Shown one piece after another: positions 26,221-34,389 of a DNA stretch of 53,684 nt. Source of the DNA: an uncultured Afifella sp. (lineage in GTDB: Bacteria > Pseudomonadota > Alphaproteobacteria > Rhizobiales > Afifellaceae); assembly GCA_947259045.1 (NCBI GenBank), contig CAMYKZ010000037.1, positions 1 through 53,684 of the forward strand, read 5' to 3'. Both the position numbers and the translations under genes were made by a program. Numbering within the stretch: the first letter of the stretch is position 1; every line of letters starts with the position of its first letter. The notes below the pieces were generated by a model. That model saw only the letters and a program-made list of their open reading frames with translations, was not told the origin of the DNA and ran no database searches.

Positions 26221-26406
26221 TCACTCCCGACCGGATTCGCCAAAGCCACGAACACCATAAGCTGCGCCGCGCGCCATGAAAATGCCCCAACCGGACCTCA
26301 TTGCGATATTGCTCAACATCAAACTATGATGTGCCGGACGTTGAATACGCCCGTGACCAAGGGCGCTGTAATAAAAATGAGTTGTATTCAAAACGGGAGT
26401 AGAAAT
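26221..26406. promoter_or_regulatory. divergent promoter region with operator-like inverted repeat
   Basis: The 186-bp gap between the divergent SIS and binding-protein genes. It contains TTGAATAC (26341-26348) and GTATTCAA (26384-26391), an 8-bp perfect inverted repeat separated by 35 bp, with the hairpin CGCCC-N8-GGGCG (26348-26365) in between. A regulator of the amino-sugar locus (for example GntR or ROK type) might bind here; no such regulator gene is in the immediate locus. Confidence 0.45.
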
Positions 26407-27666
26407 ATGCGAAATTCATTCCGAACCGGCCTGGTGGCTGCCATATTGGCCATTGCGGGCTCCGGCACCGCCTTTGCACAAACCACTTTGACGATCGAAA
26501 GCTGGCGCAACGATGACCTGCAGATCTGGCAGGACAAGATCATTCCGGCGTTTCAAGCCAAACATCCTGACATCAAGGTAACATTTGCGCCGACAGCGCC
26601 GACGGAATACAATGCCGCGCTGAACTCCAAACTGCAGGCCGGATCGGCCGGCGACCTGATCACCTGCCGCCCGTTCGATGCCTCGCTCAGCCTCTACAAT
26701 GACGGCCATCTTGCAGCCCTGCAGGATCTCGACGGCATGAAGAATTTCAGTTCCGTTGCCAAATCCGGCTGGAGCACCGACGACGGATCGGTCACGTTCT
26801 GCATGCCGATGGCGTCGGTCATCCATGGCTTTATCTACAACAAGGATGCCTTTGAACAAGTGGGGATTACGGCCCCGGAAACCGAAGCTGATTTTTTTGC
26901 CGCTCTCGACAAGATCAAGGCTGACGGCAGTTTTGTCCCGATGGCCATGGGCACCGCCGACCAGTGGGAAGCCGCAACGATGGGTTACCAGAATATCGGC
27001 CCCAATTACTGGAAGGGCGAAGAAGGCCGCCTGGCGCTGATTTCAGGCGACCAGAAGCTGACAGACGCCCAGTGGACGGCACCCTATGCCGCGCTGGCGA
27101 AATGGAAGGACTATCTCGGCGACGGATTTGAAGCCCAGTCCTATCCCGACAGCCAGAACCTGTTCACCCTTGGCCGGGCCGCGATCTATCCGGCGGGCTC
27201 ATGGGAAATCACCGGCTTCAACGGCCAGGCGGATTTCGAGATGGGGGCCTTCATTCCGCCCGTCGCAAATGCCGGCGACACCTGCTACATTTCCGATCAT
27301 GTCGATATCGCCATCGGCATGAACGCCAAGACGGAAAAGGCCGAAGCCGCCAAGACCTTTCTGAACTGGGTCGGTTCGGCCGAATTTGCCTCGCTCTATG
27401 CCAACGCCCTGCCCGGCTTCTTCTCGTTGTCCGACCACAAGGTCGAAATGAGCGATCCGCTGGCGCAGGAATTTGTCGGCTGGCGCAGCAAATGCAAATC
27501 GACCATCCGTTCAACCTACCAGATCCTGTCGCGCGGCACGCCGAACCTGGAAAACGAAACCTGGGCGGCCTCGGCCAATGTCATCAAGGGCACGGAATCT
27601 CCGGAGGCAGCAGGCAAGCGCCTGCAGGACGGGCTTGCCGCCTGGTACAAGCCCGCCATGAAATAG
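26407..27666 (+). CDS. sugar ABC transporter substrate-binding protein
   Basis: ATG 26407 follows GGGAG at 26395-26399; a longer frame starting at 25951 is an artefact over the divergent gene. The 419-residue protein has a signal peptide (FRTGLVAAILAIAGSGTAFA), a mature start QTTLTIESWRNDDLQIWQ and the carbohydrate-binding CUT1 pattern: FQAKHPDIKVTF, LNSKLQAGSAGDLIT, SVIHGFIYNKDAFEQVGI, MAMGTADQWEA, GRAAIYPAGSWEI and an NWVGSAEFASLYANALPGFF C-terminal region. Context (nagA, SIS) suggests an amino sugar or its oligomer as ligand (inference). A hairpin follows at 27706. Confidence 0.92.
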   Translation: MRNSFRTGLVAAILAIAGSGTAFAQTTLTIESWRNDDLQIWQDKIIPAFQAKHPDIKVTFAPTAPTEYNAALNSKLQAGSAGDLITCRPFDASLSLYNDGHLAALQDLDGMKNFSSVAKSGWSTDDGSVTFCMPMASVIHGFIYNKDAFEQVGITAPETEADFFAALDKIKADGSFVPMAMGTADQWEAATMGYQNIGPNYWKGEEGRLALISGDQKLTDAQWTAPYAALAKWKDYLGDGFEAQSYPDSQNLFTLGRAAIYPAGSWEITGFNGQADFEMGAFIPPVANAGDTCYISDHVDIAIGMNAKTEKAEAAKTFLNWVGSAEFASLYANALPGFFSLSDHKVEMSDPLAQEFVGWRSKCKSTIRSTYQILSRGTPNLENETWAASANVIKGTESPEAAGKRLQDGLAAWYKPAMK

Positions 27667-27705
27667 TCCATTGTCTGGCCAAAACCGGCGACCGAAAATC
27701 TGCGG

Positions 27706-27724
27706 ACCGCGCCCTGCGCGCGGT
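27706..27724 (+). terminator. hairpin after binding-protein gene
   Basis: ACCGCGC / GCGCGGT, perfect 7-bp stem with a 5-nt loop, 40 bp after the stop of the binding-protein gene and 36 bp before the first permease. No T-tract. Likely limits read-through or stabilises the upstream mRNA, as at 15476-15502 in the other importer. Confidence 0.45.
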
Positions 27725-27759
27725 TCGCGTCTGGCCATGCGTTCTGCAATGTCCAATCG

Positions 27760-28689
27760 ATGAGCCGTTCAATGGCAACAAGGCGGCCTGTGCGATGGCA
27801 TATCGCGTTTTTCCTTGCGCCCGCGGTTCTCGTCTACACGGCCATCATGATCATCCCGCTGGCCGGCACGCTGCAATTGTCGCTTTACCGCGACGGTGAC
27901 AGCGGAACGATGTTCGTCGGCCTGCAGAATTTCGTCGAGCTGTTGTCCGATCCGCGCTGGTCGAAAAGTTTCTGGAACGCATTCTGGAACAATGTCTATT
28001 TCTTCATCGTCCACATGCTGGTGCAGAACCCGATCGGCATCCTGCTGGCGGCACTTCTCAGCAACCCTCGGCTCCGGTGGCGCGGTTTCTACCGCACCGC
28101 CATTTTCGTGCCGACGGTGCTCTCCTTCGTCATTGTGGGTTTTGTCTGGAAGCTGATCCTGAGTCCGCTTTGGGGCGTTGCGCCGAACCTGCTTGACTTG
28201 GTCGGCCTGAAATCGCTTTTCGCGCCATGGCTCGGCAAGGAGCAATATGCGCTGACGACACTGGCATTGATTTCCGTCTGGCAGTTTGTCGGCATCCCGA
28301 TGATGCTGATCTATGCCGCGCTGCTGTCGATTCCCGACGAAATCCTCGAAGCCGCCGAATGCGACGGCATTACCGGCATGGCCCAGTTCTGGAAGGTCAA
28401 GCTGCCGCTGATCCTGCCGACCATCGGCATCATCTCCATCCTGACCTTTGTCGGCAATTTCAACGCCTTCGACCTGATTTATTCCGTTCAGGGTGCGCTG
28501 GCAGGCCCAGATTTTGCCACCGACATTCTCGGCACATTTCTCTACCGGACGTTTTTCGGCTTCCAGCTGCAGCTTGGCGACACCCATATGGGCGCCACCA
28601 TCGCCTCGATGATGTTCTTCATCATCCTGTCCGGCGTCTGCCTTTATCTGTTCGTGATCCAGCGGCGCATGCAGCGCTACCAGTTCTAG
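27760..28689 (+). CDS. sugar ABC transporter permease 1 (UgpA/MalF-type)
   Basis: A 309-residue permease with six membrane segments (for example AFFLAPAVLVYTAIMIIPLA near the start). The EAA motif reads EILEAAECDGITGMAQFWKVKLPLILP-like across residues 205-235. ATG 27760 is taken, though ATG 27772 is also possible; neither has a strong ribosome binding site. The last codon pair is followed by TAG (28687-28689), and the TA of this stop is the target site of a small mobile element. Before insertion the stop would have been TAA and the next permease gene would have begun only about 10 bp later. Confidence 0.9.
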   Translation: MSRSMATRRPVRWHIAFFLAPAVLVYTAIMIIPLAGTLQLSLYRDGDSGTMFVGLQNFVELLSDPRWSKSFWNAFWNNVYFFIVHMLVQNPIGILLAALLSNPRLRWRGFYRTAIFVPTVLSFVIVGFVWKLILSPLWGVAPNLLDLVGLKSLFAPWLGKEQYALTTLALISVWQFVGIPMMLIYAALLSIPDEILEAAECDGITGMAQFWKVKLPLILPTIGIISILTFVGNFNAFDLIYSVQGALAGPDFATDILGTFLYRTFFGFQLQLGDTHMGATIASMMFFIILSGVCLYLFVIQRRMQRYQF

Positions 28690-28969
28690 GGTGTTTTCCA
28701 TTGATATTGATCCATTCTGACGGAGGAAATTCATGACAAGATCAAGCGTCGGCGCGAAGGCCATATCGGGGATATGGTCGAGAGACGATGCGCCGAGATT
28801 GGCGGGAATTTACTCGCTGCCGCCCATTTCTGCCTGCACAGTTGCCACTGACGGACGCTCGCCTGCGAACCGCCCTCGACCGATGCCCCGCATCGCCCTT
28901 CGTGCGTTTCACAACCGGATCGCCTCGCCAGTGGCAATCAGAATGGTTCAATATCAATGGAAAACACCC
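28689..28969. mobile_element. 281-bp MITE-like element with 32-bp terminal inverted repeats and TA duplication
   Basis: The left terminus 28689-28720 (starting GGGTGTTTTCCATTGATATT) and the reverse complement of the right terminus 28938-28969 agree at 31 of 32 positions. The element is flanked by TA on both sides (28687-28688 and 28970-28971), as made by TA-duplicating transposases of the IS630/Tc1-mariner or IS5 (IS427 group) families. It contains no transposase; a 79-codon open frame (28733-28972) with a GGAGG site is not family-like. Excising it and one TA restores TTC-TAA-GGCGATAAAG-ATG, a tight permease-permease junction. It therefore interrupted an operon without breaking either reading frame. 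Confidence 0.9.
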
Positions 28970-28982
28970 TAAGGCGATAAAG

Positions 28983-29825
28983 ATGGCAAGCCGCGCAACC
29001 CAATCCGTGCCAAGATCAGCCGCCGCCCATCTGATCCTTTCTGCCTATGTGATCCTGGCGCTGTTTCCCGTCGTGCTGATCGTCATCAACTCGTTCAAGA
29101 GCCGCAAGGCAATCTTCCGGTCGCCGCTGTCGCTGCCCGATGCGGAAAGCTTCAGCCTGATCGGTTATGAAACGGTGATCCGGCAGGGTGATTTCTTCGG
29201 CTATTTCCAGAACAGCCTGATTGTCACGATCGTGTCGCTGTTCTTCGTGCTTCTGTTCGGCGCCATGGCAGCCTTCGCGCTGTCGGAATACCGCTTTCGC
29301 GGCAACACATTGATGGGTCTTTACCTGGCGCTTGGCATCATGATCCCGATCCGGCTCGGCACTGTGGCAATCCTGCAGCTGATGGTCGCCGGCGGCCTGG
29401 TCAACACGCTGACGGCCTTGATCCTGGTGTATACGGCACAGGGCCTGCCACTCGCCATTTTCATCCTGTCGGAATTCATGCGCCAGGTCTCCGACGATCT
29501 GAAAAACGCCGGCCGCATCGACGGACTGAGCGAACTGACGATCTTCTTCCGCCTTGTGCTGCCGCTGGTGCGTCCGGCAATGGCGACCGTCGCCGTCTTC
29601 ACCATGATCCCGATCTGGAACGATCTGTGGTTCCCGCTGATCCTTGCGCCGGCTGAAGAAACCAAGACAGTGACGCTCGGCGCCCAGGTGTTTATCGGCC
29701 AGTTCGTCACCAACTGGAACGCAGTGCTTTCGGCCCTGTCGCTGGCGATCCTGCCGATCCTCGTGCTTTACGTCATATTCTCGCGGCAACTGATCCGCGG
29801 CATCACATCGGGAGCCGTCAAATGA
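28983..29825 (+). CDS. sugar ABC transporter permease 2 (UgpE/MalG-type)
   Basis: ATG 28983 is preceded by AAGG (28971-28974), which lies just outside the MITE, so the ribosome binding site survived insertion. The 280-residue permease has six membrane segments; start AHLILSAYVILALFPVVLIV, EAA loop LKNAGRIDGLSELTIFFRLVLPLVRP, then IPIWNDLWFPLILAPAEETKT, typical of MalG-type proteins. A longer open frame reaching back into the MITE from 28788 is not native. Its stop overlaps the next gene by 4 bp. Expression now depends on read-through of, or a promoter within, the inserted element. Confidence 0.92.
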   Translation: MASRATQSVPRSAAAHLILSAYVILALFPVVLIVINSFKSRKAIFRSPLSLPDAESFSLIGYETVIRQGDFFGYFQNSLIVTIVSLFFVLLFGAMAAFALSEYRFRGNTLMGLYLALGIMIPIRLGTVAILQLMVAGGLVNTLTALILVYTAQGLPLAIFILSEFMRQVSDDLKNAGRIDGLSELTIFFRLVLPLVRPAMATVAVFTMIPIWNDLWFPLILAPAEETKTVTLGAQVFIGQFVTNWNAVLSALSLAILPILVLYVIFSRQLIRGITSGAVK

Positions 29826-30898
29826 GCGATCATCCGCTGCGCGTACTGGTGGCCGGCCTGGGCAATATGGGGCTCAGTCATGCGCTTGCCTATCAGGCCA
29901 ATCCCGGTTTTGAAATCGCCGGACTGATCAACCGGTCACCGGTTGAGCTTCCAGAATCATTGCAGCACCATCAAATCGAGAGCGATTTTGACGCAGCACT
30001 TGCACGGGAAAAACCCGACCTCGTTTCCATCAACACCTATACCGACAGCCATGCGGAACTGGCCGTCCAGGCGATGCAGTCCGGCGCCCATATCTTCCTG
30101 GAAAAACCGCTGGCGGCCAATCTCGCCGACGCCGAACGTGTCGTTGAAACGGCAACGCGGCTGAACCGCAAGCTGGTGATCGGTTATATCCTGCGCCATC
30201 ACCCGTCCTGGATCCGTTTCATCCAGGAAGCGCGCGCGCTGGGCGGCCCCTATGTCATGCGCATGAACCTCAATCAGCAATCCAGCGGCCCGACCTGGCA
30301 GACCCACAAACGGCTGATGGAAAGCACGTCGCCGATTGTCGATTGCGGCGTGCATTATGTCGACGTGATGTGCCAGATGACCGACGCCGCGCCTGTCGAA
30401 GTGCGCGGCATGGGAGCGCGGCTGAGCAACGAGATTGCCGAGGATATGTATAATTACGGCCACCTTCAGGTGTTGTTCGATGACGGATCGATAGGCTGGT
30501 ATGAAGCCGCGTGGGGTCCGATGATTTCCGAGACGGCATTTTTCGTCAAGGATGTCATGACACCGCGCGGTTCGGTCTCCATTGTCATGGACGAAGGCGC
30601 GAAATCCGACGATATTGATACTCACACGCGCACGGCAACCATCCGGGTACACAAAGCCGGCCTGAACGATGACGGGACATTTGCCGCGGCGGATGCGATC
30701 CACTCCATGCAGGATGAACCGGATCACCAGGCCCTGTGCGACCGGGAACAGGCCTTCGTGCTGAAAGCCATCCGCGACGATCTCGATCTTGGCCGCCACA
30801 TGCGCGATGCCGTGCGGTCGCTTGCCGTGGTACTGGCCGCCGATGAAAGCGTACAAACCGGCAAGGCGGTTCGGCTCGATCAGCAGGACAAGGAATAA
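29822..30898 (+). CDS. Gfo/Idh/MocA family oxidoreductase
   Basis: A 358-residue NAD(P)-dependent sugar oxidoreductase that overlaps the upstream permease by ATGA. The Rossmann start is LRVLVAGLGNMGLSHALAYQ, with DLVSINTYTDSHAELAVQAM and the cofactor-binding FLEKPLAANLADAE (Glu-Lys-Pro). The second domain has VDCGVHYVDVMCQMTD, where the Gly-x-His-x-x-Asp signature of the catalytic region is kept. It likely oxidises, epimerises or 3-keto-modifies the imported sugar. It is embedded between transporter genes, supporting a role in using the transporter's substrate. Confidence 0.9.
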   Translation: MSDHPLRVLVAGLGNMGLSHALAYQANPGFEIAGLINRSPVELPESLQHHQIESDFDAALAREKPDLVSINTYTDSHAELAVQAMQSGAHIFLEKPLAANLADAERVVETATRLNRKLVIGYILRHHPSWIRFIQEARALGGPYVMRMNLNQQSSGPTWQTHKRLMESTSPIVDCGVHYVDVMCQMTDAAPVEVRGMGARLSNEIAEDMYNYGHLQVLFDDGSIGWYEAAWGPMISETAFFVKDVMTPRGSVSIVMDEGAKSDDIDTHTRTATIRVHKAGLNDDGTFAAADAIHSMQDEPDHQALCDREQAFVLKAIRDDLDLGRHMRDAVRSLAVVLAADESVQTGKAVRLDQQDKE

Positions 30899-30901
30899 GC
30901 G

Positions 30902-31930
30902 ATGGGGTCCCTGAGGCTTGACAATGTCAGCAAGAATTTCGGCGAAGTCGAGGTTCTGAAAAACATCGATCTGGATGTCGAGGAAGGCGAATTCATCGTC
31001 TTTGTCGGGCCGTCCGGCTGCGGCAAGTCCACGCTGCTGCGCATCATTGCCGGACTTGAGGATCTGACCGGCGGCCATGTCCGGATCGGCGGCGAAGTGG
31101 TGGATTTTGTGCCGCCGGCCAAACGCGGCATTGCCATGGTATTCCAGACTTATGCGCTCTATCCGCACCTCAGCGTACACGGCAACATGGCGCTTGGCCT
31201 GAAACAGGCCGGCACCGCGCATCCGGAAATCGAAAGGCGCATCGTCCGCGCAGCGGGAATCCTGCACCTTGAAGACCTGCTCGACCGCCGGCCCTCGCAG
31301 CTCTCCGGCGGCCAGCGCCAGCGGGTGGCGATCGGCCGTGCGATCGTGCGCGAACCGAAACTGTTCCTGTTCGACGAACCGCTTTCCAATCTCGATGCGG
31401 CGCTGAGGGTCAATACACGGCTGGAGATCGCCAACCTGCACCGCATGCTTGGCGCAACGATGATCTACGTCACGCACGATCAGGTCGAAGCGATGACGCT
31501 TGCCGACCGGATCGTCGTTCTGAACCAGGGCCGGGTGGAGCAGACCGGCCGGCCGATCGACCTCTACCGCCAGCCGGCCAACCGCTTCGTCGCCGGCTTC
31601 ATCGGCTCGCCGAAAATGAATTTCATCGAAAATCCCGCCGCCACGGCGCGTTACAAGGCCCATTCCATCGGCATCCGGCCGGAGCATCTGACGATCACTT
31701 TCGCCGATCCGCTGTGGACTGGAACGGTCAGCCATACCGAGCAGCTTGGCTCAGACACCTTTGTTTACATCCAGACGGCGGAAACCGGCTTGTTGACGGT
31801 GCGCGCGCCCGGCGAGGAATTCGTGACGGTAGGCGATGAGGTCGGGCTGAGCGTCGACGAGCGCATGGTGCATCGTTTCGATCACACAGGCGCGGCGCTG
31901 GTCGGGCGCAAGGATGACGGCGCCGCCTGA
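30902..31930 (+). CDS. sugar ABC transporter ATP-binding protein (UgpC/MalK-type)
   Basis: A 342-residue CUT1 ATPase: Walker [11 protein letters not shown]-loop [13 protein letters not shown], signature [16 protein letters not shown], Walker [15 protein letters not shown]-loop [13 protein letters not shown], and the C-terminal TOBE region [22 protein letters not shown]. It starts 3 bp after the oxidoreductase stop. Completes the importer (binding protein, two permeases, ATPase). Its last 49 bp overlap the convergent regulator gene on the opposite strand. Confidence 0.93.
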   Translation: MGSLRLDNVSKNFGEVEVLKNIDLDVEEGEFIVFVGPSGCGKSTLLRIIAGLEDLTGGHVRIGGEVVDFVPPAKRGIAMVFQTYALYPHLSVHGNMALGLKQAGTAHPEIERRIVRAAGILHLEDLLDRRPSQLSGGQRQRVAIGRAIVREPKLFLFDEPLSNLDAALRVNTRLEIANLHRMLGATMIYVTHDQVEAMTLADRIVVLNQGRVEQTGRPIDLYRQPANRFVAGFIGSPKMNFIENPAATARYKAHSIGIRPEHLTITFADPLWTGTVSHTEQLGSDTFVYIQTAETGLLTVRAPGEEFVTVGDEVGLSVDERMVHRFDHTGAALVGRKDDGAA

Positions 31931-32853
31931 TACCGGTCGCGGAACGACTTGGCAAAATGGGCGGAACTGGCAAATCCCGTCGCAAGGGCGATCTCGGTCA
32001 GCGCCAGTGATGTCTGGACAATCAGATTGCGCGCCTTTTCCAGCCGCAGGTTTCGGTAAAACCCCATCGTACTCTGGCCGAGCTTTTCGCTGAACAACCG
32101 GTTCAGCTGCCTCGGGCCAAGACCCGCAAGGCCGGCAAGCTGGCCGAGATCGAGCGGATCGGCAATATGGTTCTCCATCACCTCGATGGCCTGAATGACC
32201 GCGCCGTTCGTCGTGCCGTATCGCTCCACAAGGCCGGCGCGCTGCGGACCGGCAGAGGGGCGGATTTCGGTGTGCATGAACCAGTCGCTGACCTGGCGGG
32301 CGAATGCGGGGCCGTGATGCTCCGTCAGCACTGCGTGCATCATATCAAGGGGTGCCGTGCCTCCGGCGCAGGTCATCCGGTCGCGATCGATGACATAAAG
32401 GCTGCGCTGGACCATCAGCGAGGGCGAGATTTCGCCAAGCGCTGCGGCATGTTCCCAATGTACCGTCATCCGCCGCCCGTCCATCAGGCCGGCCGCGGTC
32501 AGAATGACCGGGCCGCCGGAGACTCCTCCAAGCGCCACGCCCCGGCGTGCCAGTTGCCGCAGCCACTGAAAGACTTTTGCATCGTGGACCGATGCCGGAT
32601 CTCCGCCGGCCACCACCAGCAGCAGATCGAAGTCGAAATCCCGGCCACATCTGGCCGTTGTCTCGACAATTGCGCCGCTGGAACTGACGGCGGGCGCGCC
32701 CGAGGCTGACATATGCCGGATATCATAGAGCGTCCGGCCGGCCAGTAGATTGGCTGCCCGCAGTGGTTCAAGCGCCGCCGAATAAGACATCAGCGCAAAT
32801 CCGTCGATCAGCAGGAAACCGATCCGGAACGGAGAAACATGCGATTTGACCAT
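31882..32853 (-). CDS. GlxA-family AraC-type transcriptional regulator with DJ-1/PfpI-like domain
   Basis: The ATG at 32853 gives 323 residues, the usual GlxA length; the extended frame to 33060 would run into the divergent gene. The N-terminal DJ-1/PfpI-like domain has [31 protein letters not shown] and [26 protein letters not shown], where the usual nucleophile elbow lacks Cys. The C-terminal AraC domain has two helix-turn-helix units ([21 protein letters not shown] and [24 protein letters not shown]). It is divergent from the methylamine operon (82-bp gap), a position typical of GlxA-like regulators beside glxBCD genes. Likely senses a methylated amine or glutamate derivative (inference). 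Confidence 0.9.
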   Translation of the reverse strand: MVKSHVSPFRIGFLLIDGFALMSYSAALEPLRAANLLAGRTLYDIRHMSASGAPAVSSSGAIVETTARCGRDFDFDLLLVVAGGDPASVHDAKVFQWLRQLARRGVALGGVSGGPVILTAAGLMDGRRMTVHWEHAAALGEISPSLMVQRSLYVIDRDRMTCAGGTAPLDMMHAVLTEHHGPAFARQVSDWFMHTEIRPSAGPQRAGLVERYGTTNGAVIQAIEVMENHIADPLDLGQLAGLAGLGPRQLNRLFSEKLGQSTMGFYRNLRLEKARNLIVQTSLALTEIALATGFASSAHFAKSFRDRYQAAPSSLRPTSAAPV

Positions 32854-32873
32854 AACAGACAATATTCCGTCGG

Positions 32874-32883
32874 TTTCATGAAA
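32874..32883. promoter_or_regulatory. palindrome TTTCATGAAA in divergent promoter region
   Basis: A perfect 10-bp palindrome in the 81-bp gap between the divergent GlxA-family regulator and the mgdA-like gene. It is a candidate operator for either the GlxA-like regulator or the XRE-cupin regulator further downstream. Short perfect palindromes can occur by chance, so confidence is low. Confidence 0.3.
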
Positions 32884-32934
32884 GTCCAACAAAACCGCAA
32901 CCACGATGATAAACCTTCGAGGGGAGACCGGCTG

Positions 32935-34047
32935 ATGCGCTATTCCGCACTCACGATTGTCAAAGAGGCCCTGACCGGCCACAAAGGCTGGAAGCCTGTC
33001 TGGCGAGAACCTGAACCCAAGCCCGACTATGATGTGATCATTATCGGCGGCGGCGGTCACGGGCTGGCAACAGCCTATTATCTGGCCCGGGAGTTCGGCG
33101 TCACCAACGTGGCGGTACTGGAAAAGGGCTGGATCGGCTCAGGCAATATCGGCCGAAACACGACGATCATCCGCTCCAATTACCTGCTGCCGGGCAACGA
33201 ACCGTTCTACGAATGGTCGATGAAATTGTGGGAAGGCCTTGAGCAGGATTTCAACTACAACGCCATGGTCTCCCAGCGCGGCATCCTGAACCTCTATCAC
33301 AGTGACGCCCAGCGCGATGCCTATGCGCGGCGCGGCAACGCCATGCACATGGCCGGTGCCGATGCGGAGCTGCTCGACCGGGACGGCGTGCGGAAAATGG
33401 CCCCGTTCCTCGATTTCGACAATGCCCGTTTCCCGGTCCAGGGCGCCCTGCTGCAGAAGCGCGGCGGCTCGGTGCGCCATGATGCGGTCGCCTGGGGTTA
33501 TGCCCGCGGCGCCGACTCAAGGGGCGTCGATATCATCCAGAATTGCGAAGTCACCGGCTTCCAGATCGAGGACGGAGTCTGCAAGGGCGTGGAAACGACG
33601 CGCGGGCCGATCCGGGCGAAAAAGGTCGCCGTCTGCGTCGCCGGCTCATCAGGCCGCGTCATGGCCCAGGCCGGCATGCGGCTGCCGATCGAAAGCCATG
33701 TGCTGCAGGCGTTTGTCTCTGAAGGCCTGAAACCGGTGATACCGGGTGTCATCACATTCGGCGCCGGGCATTTTTATGTCTCCCAGTCCGACAAGGGCGG
33801 CCTGGTCTTCGGCGGCGATATTGACGGCTATAATACCTATGCCCAACGCGGCAATCTGCCCACCGTGGAAGATGTCTGCGAAGGCGGCATGGCGATCATG
33901 CCGATGATCGGCCGGGCGCGGCTGCTGCGCATGTGGGGTGGCGTCATGGACATGTCGATGGACGGGTCGCCGTTCATCGACAAGACCCATATTGACGGCC
34001 TCTATTTCAATGGCGGCTGGTGTTACGGCGGCTTCAAGGCCACATGA
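32935..34047 (+). CDS. mgdA: N-methylglutamate dehydrogenase / sarcosine oxidase beta-type subunit, C-terminally truncated
   Basis: ATG 32935 follows GAGGGGAGA. The 370-residue FAD protein has DYDVIIIGGGGHGLATAYYL (FAD Rossmann motif near residue 30), WIGSGNIGRNTTIIRSNYLL, and ends YFNGGWCYGGFKAT. Family members continue after KAT with a Pro-Gly-x-Gly FAD-contact segment and about 30 more residues. Here TGA (34045-34047) follows at once, yet in the next frame 34041-34088 encodes HMIDEKGVGAQPNLH, the normal family C-terminus. A deletion of roughly 90 bp, not a multiple of 3, has removed the segment and shifted the frame; GGCCAC at the junction may be the recombination microhomology. The product is probably non-functional unless the lesion is an assembly error. 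Confidence 0.85.
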   Translation: MRYSALTIVKEALTGHKGWKPVWREPEPKPDYDVIIIGGGGHGLATAYYLAREFGVTNVAVLEKGWIGSGNIGRNTTIIRSNYLLPGNEPFYEWSMKLWEGLEQDFNYNAMVSQRGILNLYHSDAQRDAYARRGNAMHMAGADAELLDRDGVRKMAPFLDFDNARFPVQGALLQKRGGSVRHDAVAWGYARGADSRGVDIIQNCEVTGFQIEDGVCKGVETTRGPIRAKKVAVCVAGSSGRVMAQAGMRLPIESHVLQAFVSEGLKPVIPGVITFGAGHFYVSQSDKGGLVFGGDIDGYNTYAQRGNLPTVEDVCEGGMAIMPMIGRARLLRMWGGVMDMSMDGSPFIDKTHIDGLYFNGGWCYGGFKAT

Positions 34048-34101
34048 TCGACGAAAAGGGCGTCGGCGCCCAGCCGAACCTGCACTGAGAGGGCTCCGAC
34101 A

Positions 34102-34389
34102 ATGATTATCAACCACCCGCTTCTTGGCCCCCGCGACGCCGCCGAATTCGTCTGTCTGGGTGACGCATCGCTGATCAACCGGCCGGACTGGCAGGCCGAC
34201 GACGCCGCCGATCAGTTTTACGAATATCTCTATCTGCGTGACAATCCGGCCGGCGAACACCGCGAGCTCTGGTACCATGAGCAGGGCGACCGGTCCTGGC
34301 TGGTCCTCACCCGCAATACGCTGACGCACGAAATCACCAAAGTCGAACTTGCCCGCACTGTGGCTCGTTCCGAGGGCCGCGACAGATGA
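34102..34389 (+). CDS. mgdB: N-methylglutamate dehydrogenase / sarcosine oxidase delta-type subunit
   Basis: A 95-residue SoxD-like protein: GPRDAAEFVCLGDASLINRPD, EYLYLRDNPAGEHRELWYHEQGDRSWLVLTRNTLTHEI. In true sarcosine oxidase delta subunits a zinc is held by a Cys-x-x-Cys near the N-terminus and a later His and Cys (GCR). Here the N-terminus is INHPLLGPRD without cysteines and the later motif is GDR, so the zinc site is absent. This loss supports an N-methylglutamate dehydrogenase type subunit rather than classical SoxD (inference). Overlaps mgdC by ATGA. Confidence 0.88.
   Translation: MIINHPLLGPRDAAEFVCLGDASLINRPDWQADDAADQFYEYLYLRDNPAGEHRELWYHEQGDRSWLVLTRNTLTHEITKVELARTVARSEGRDR

Noticed and set aside
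28733..28972. 79-codon open frame with a GGAGG site inside the MITE
   Set aside because: No similarity to a transposase or other family that I recognise, and it ends in the terminal repeat; better explained as non-coding element DNA.
29957..31735. 592-codon open frame antisense to the oxidoreductase and ATPase genes
   Set aside because: Shadow of two confident genes; composition and lack of motifs argue against coding.
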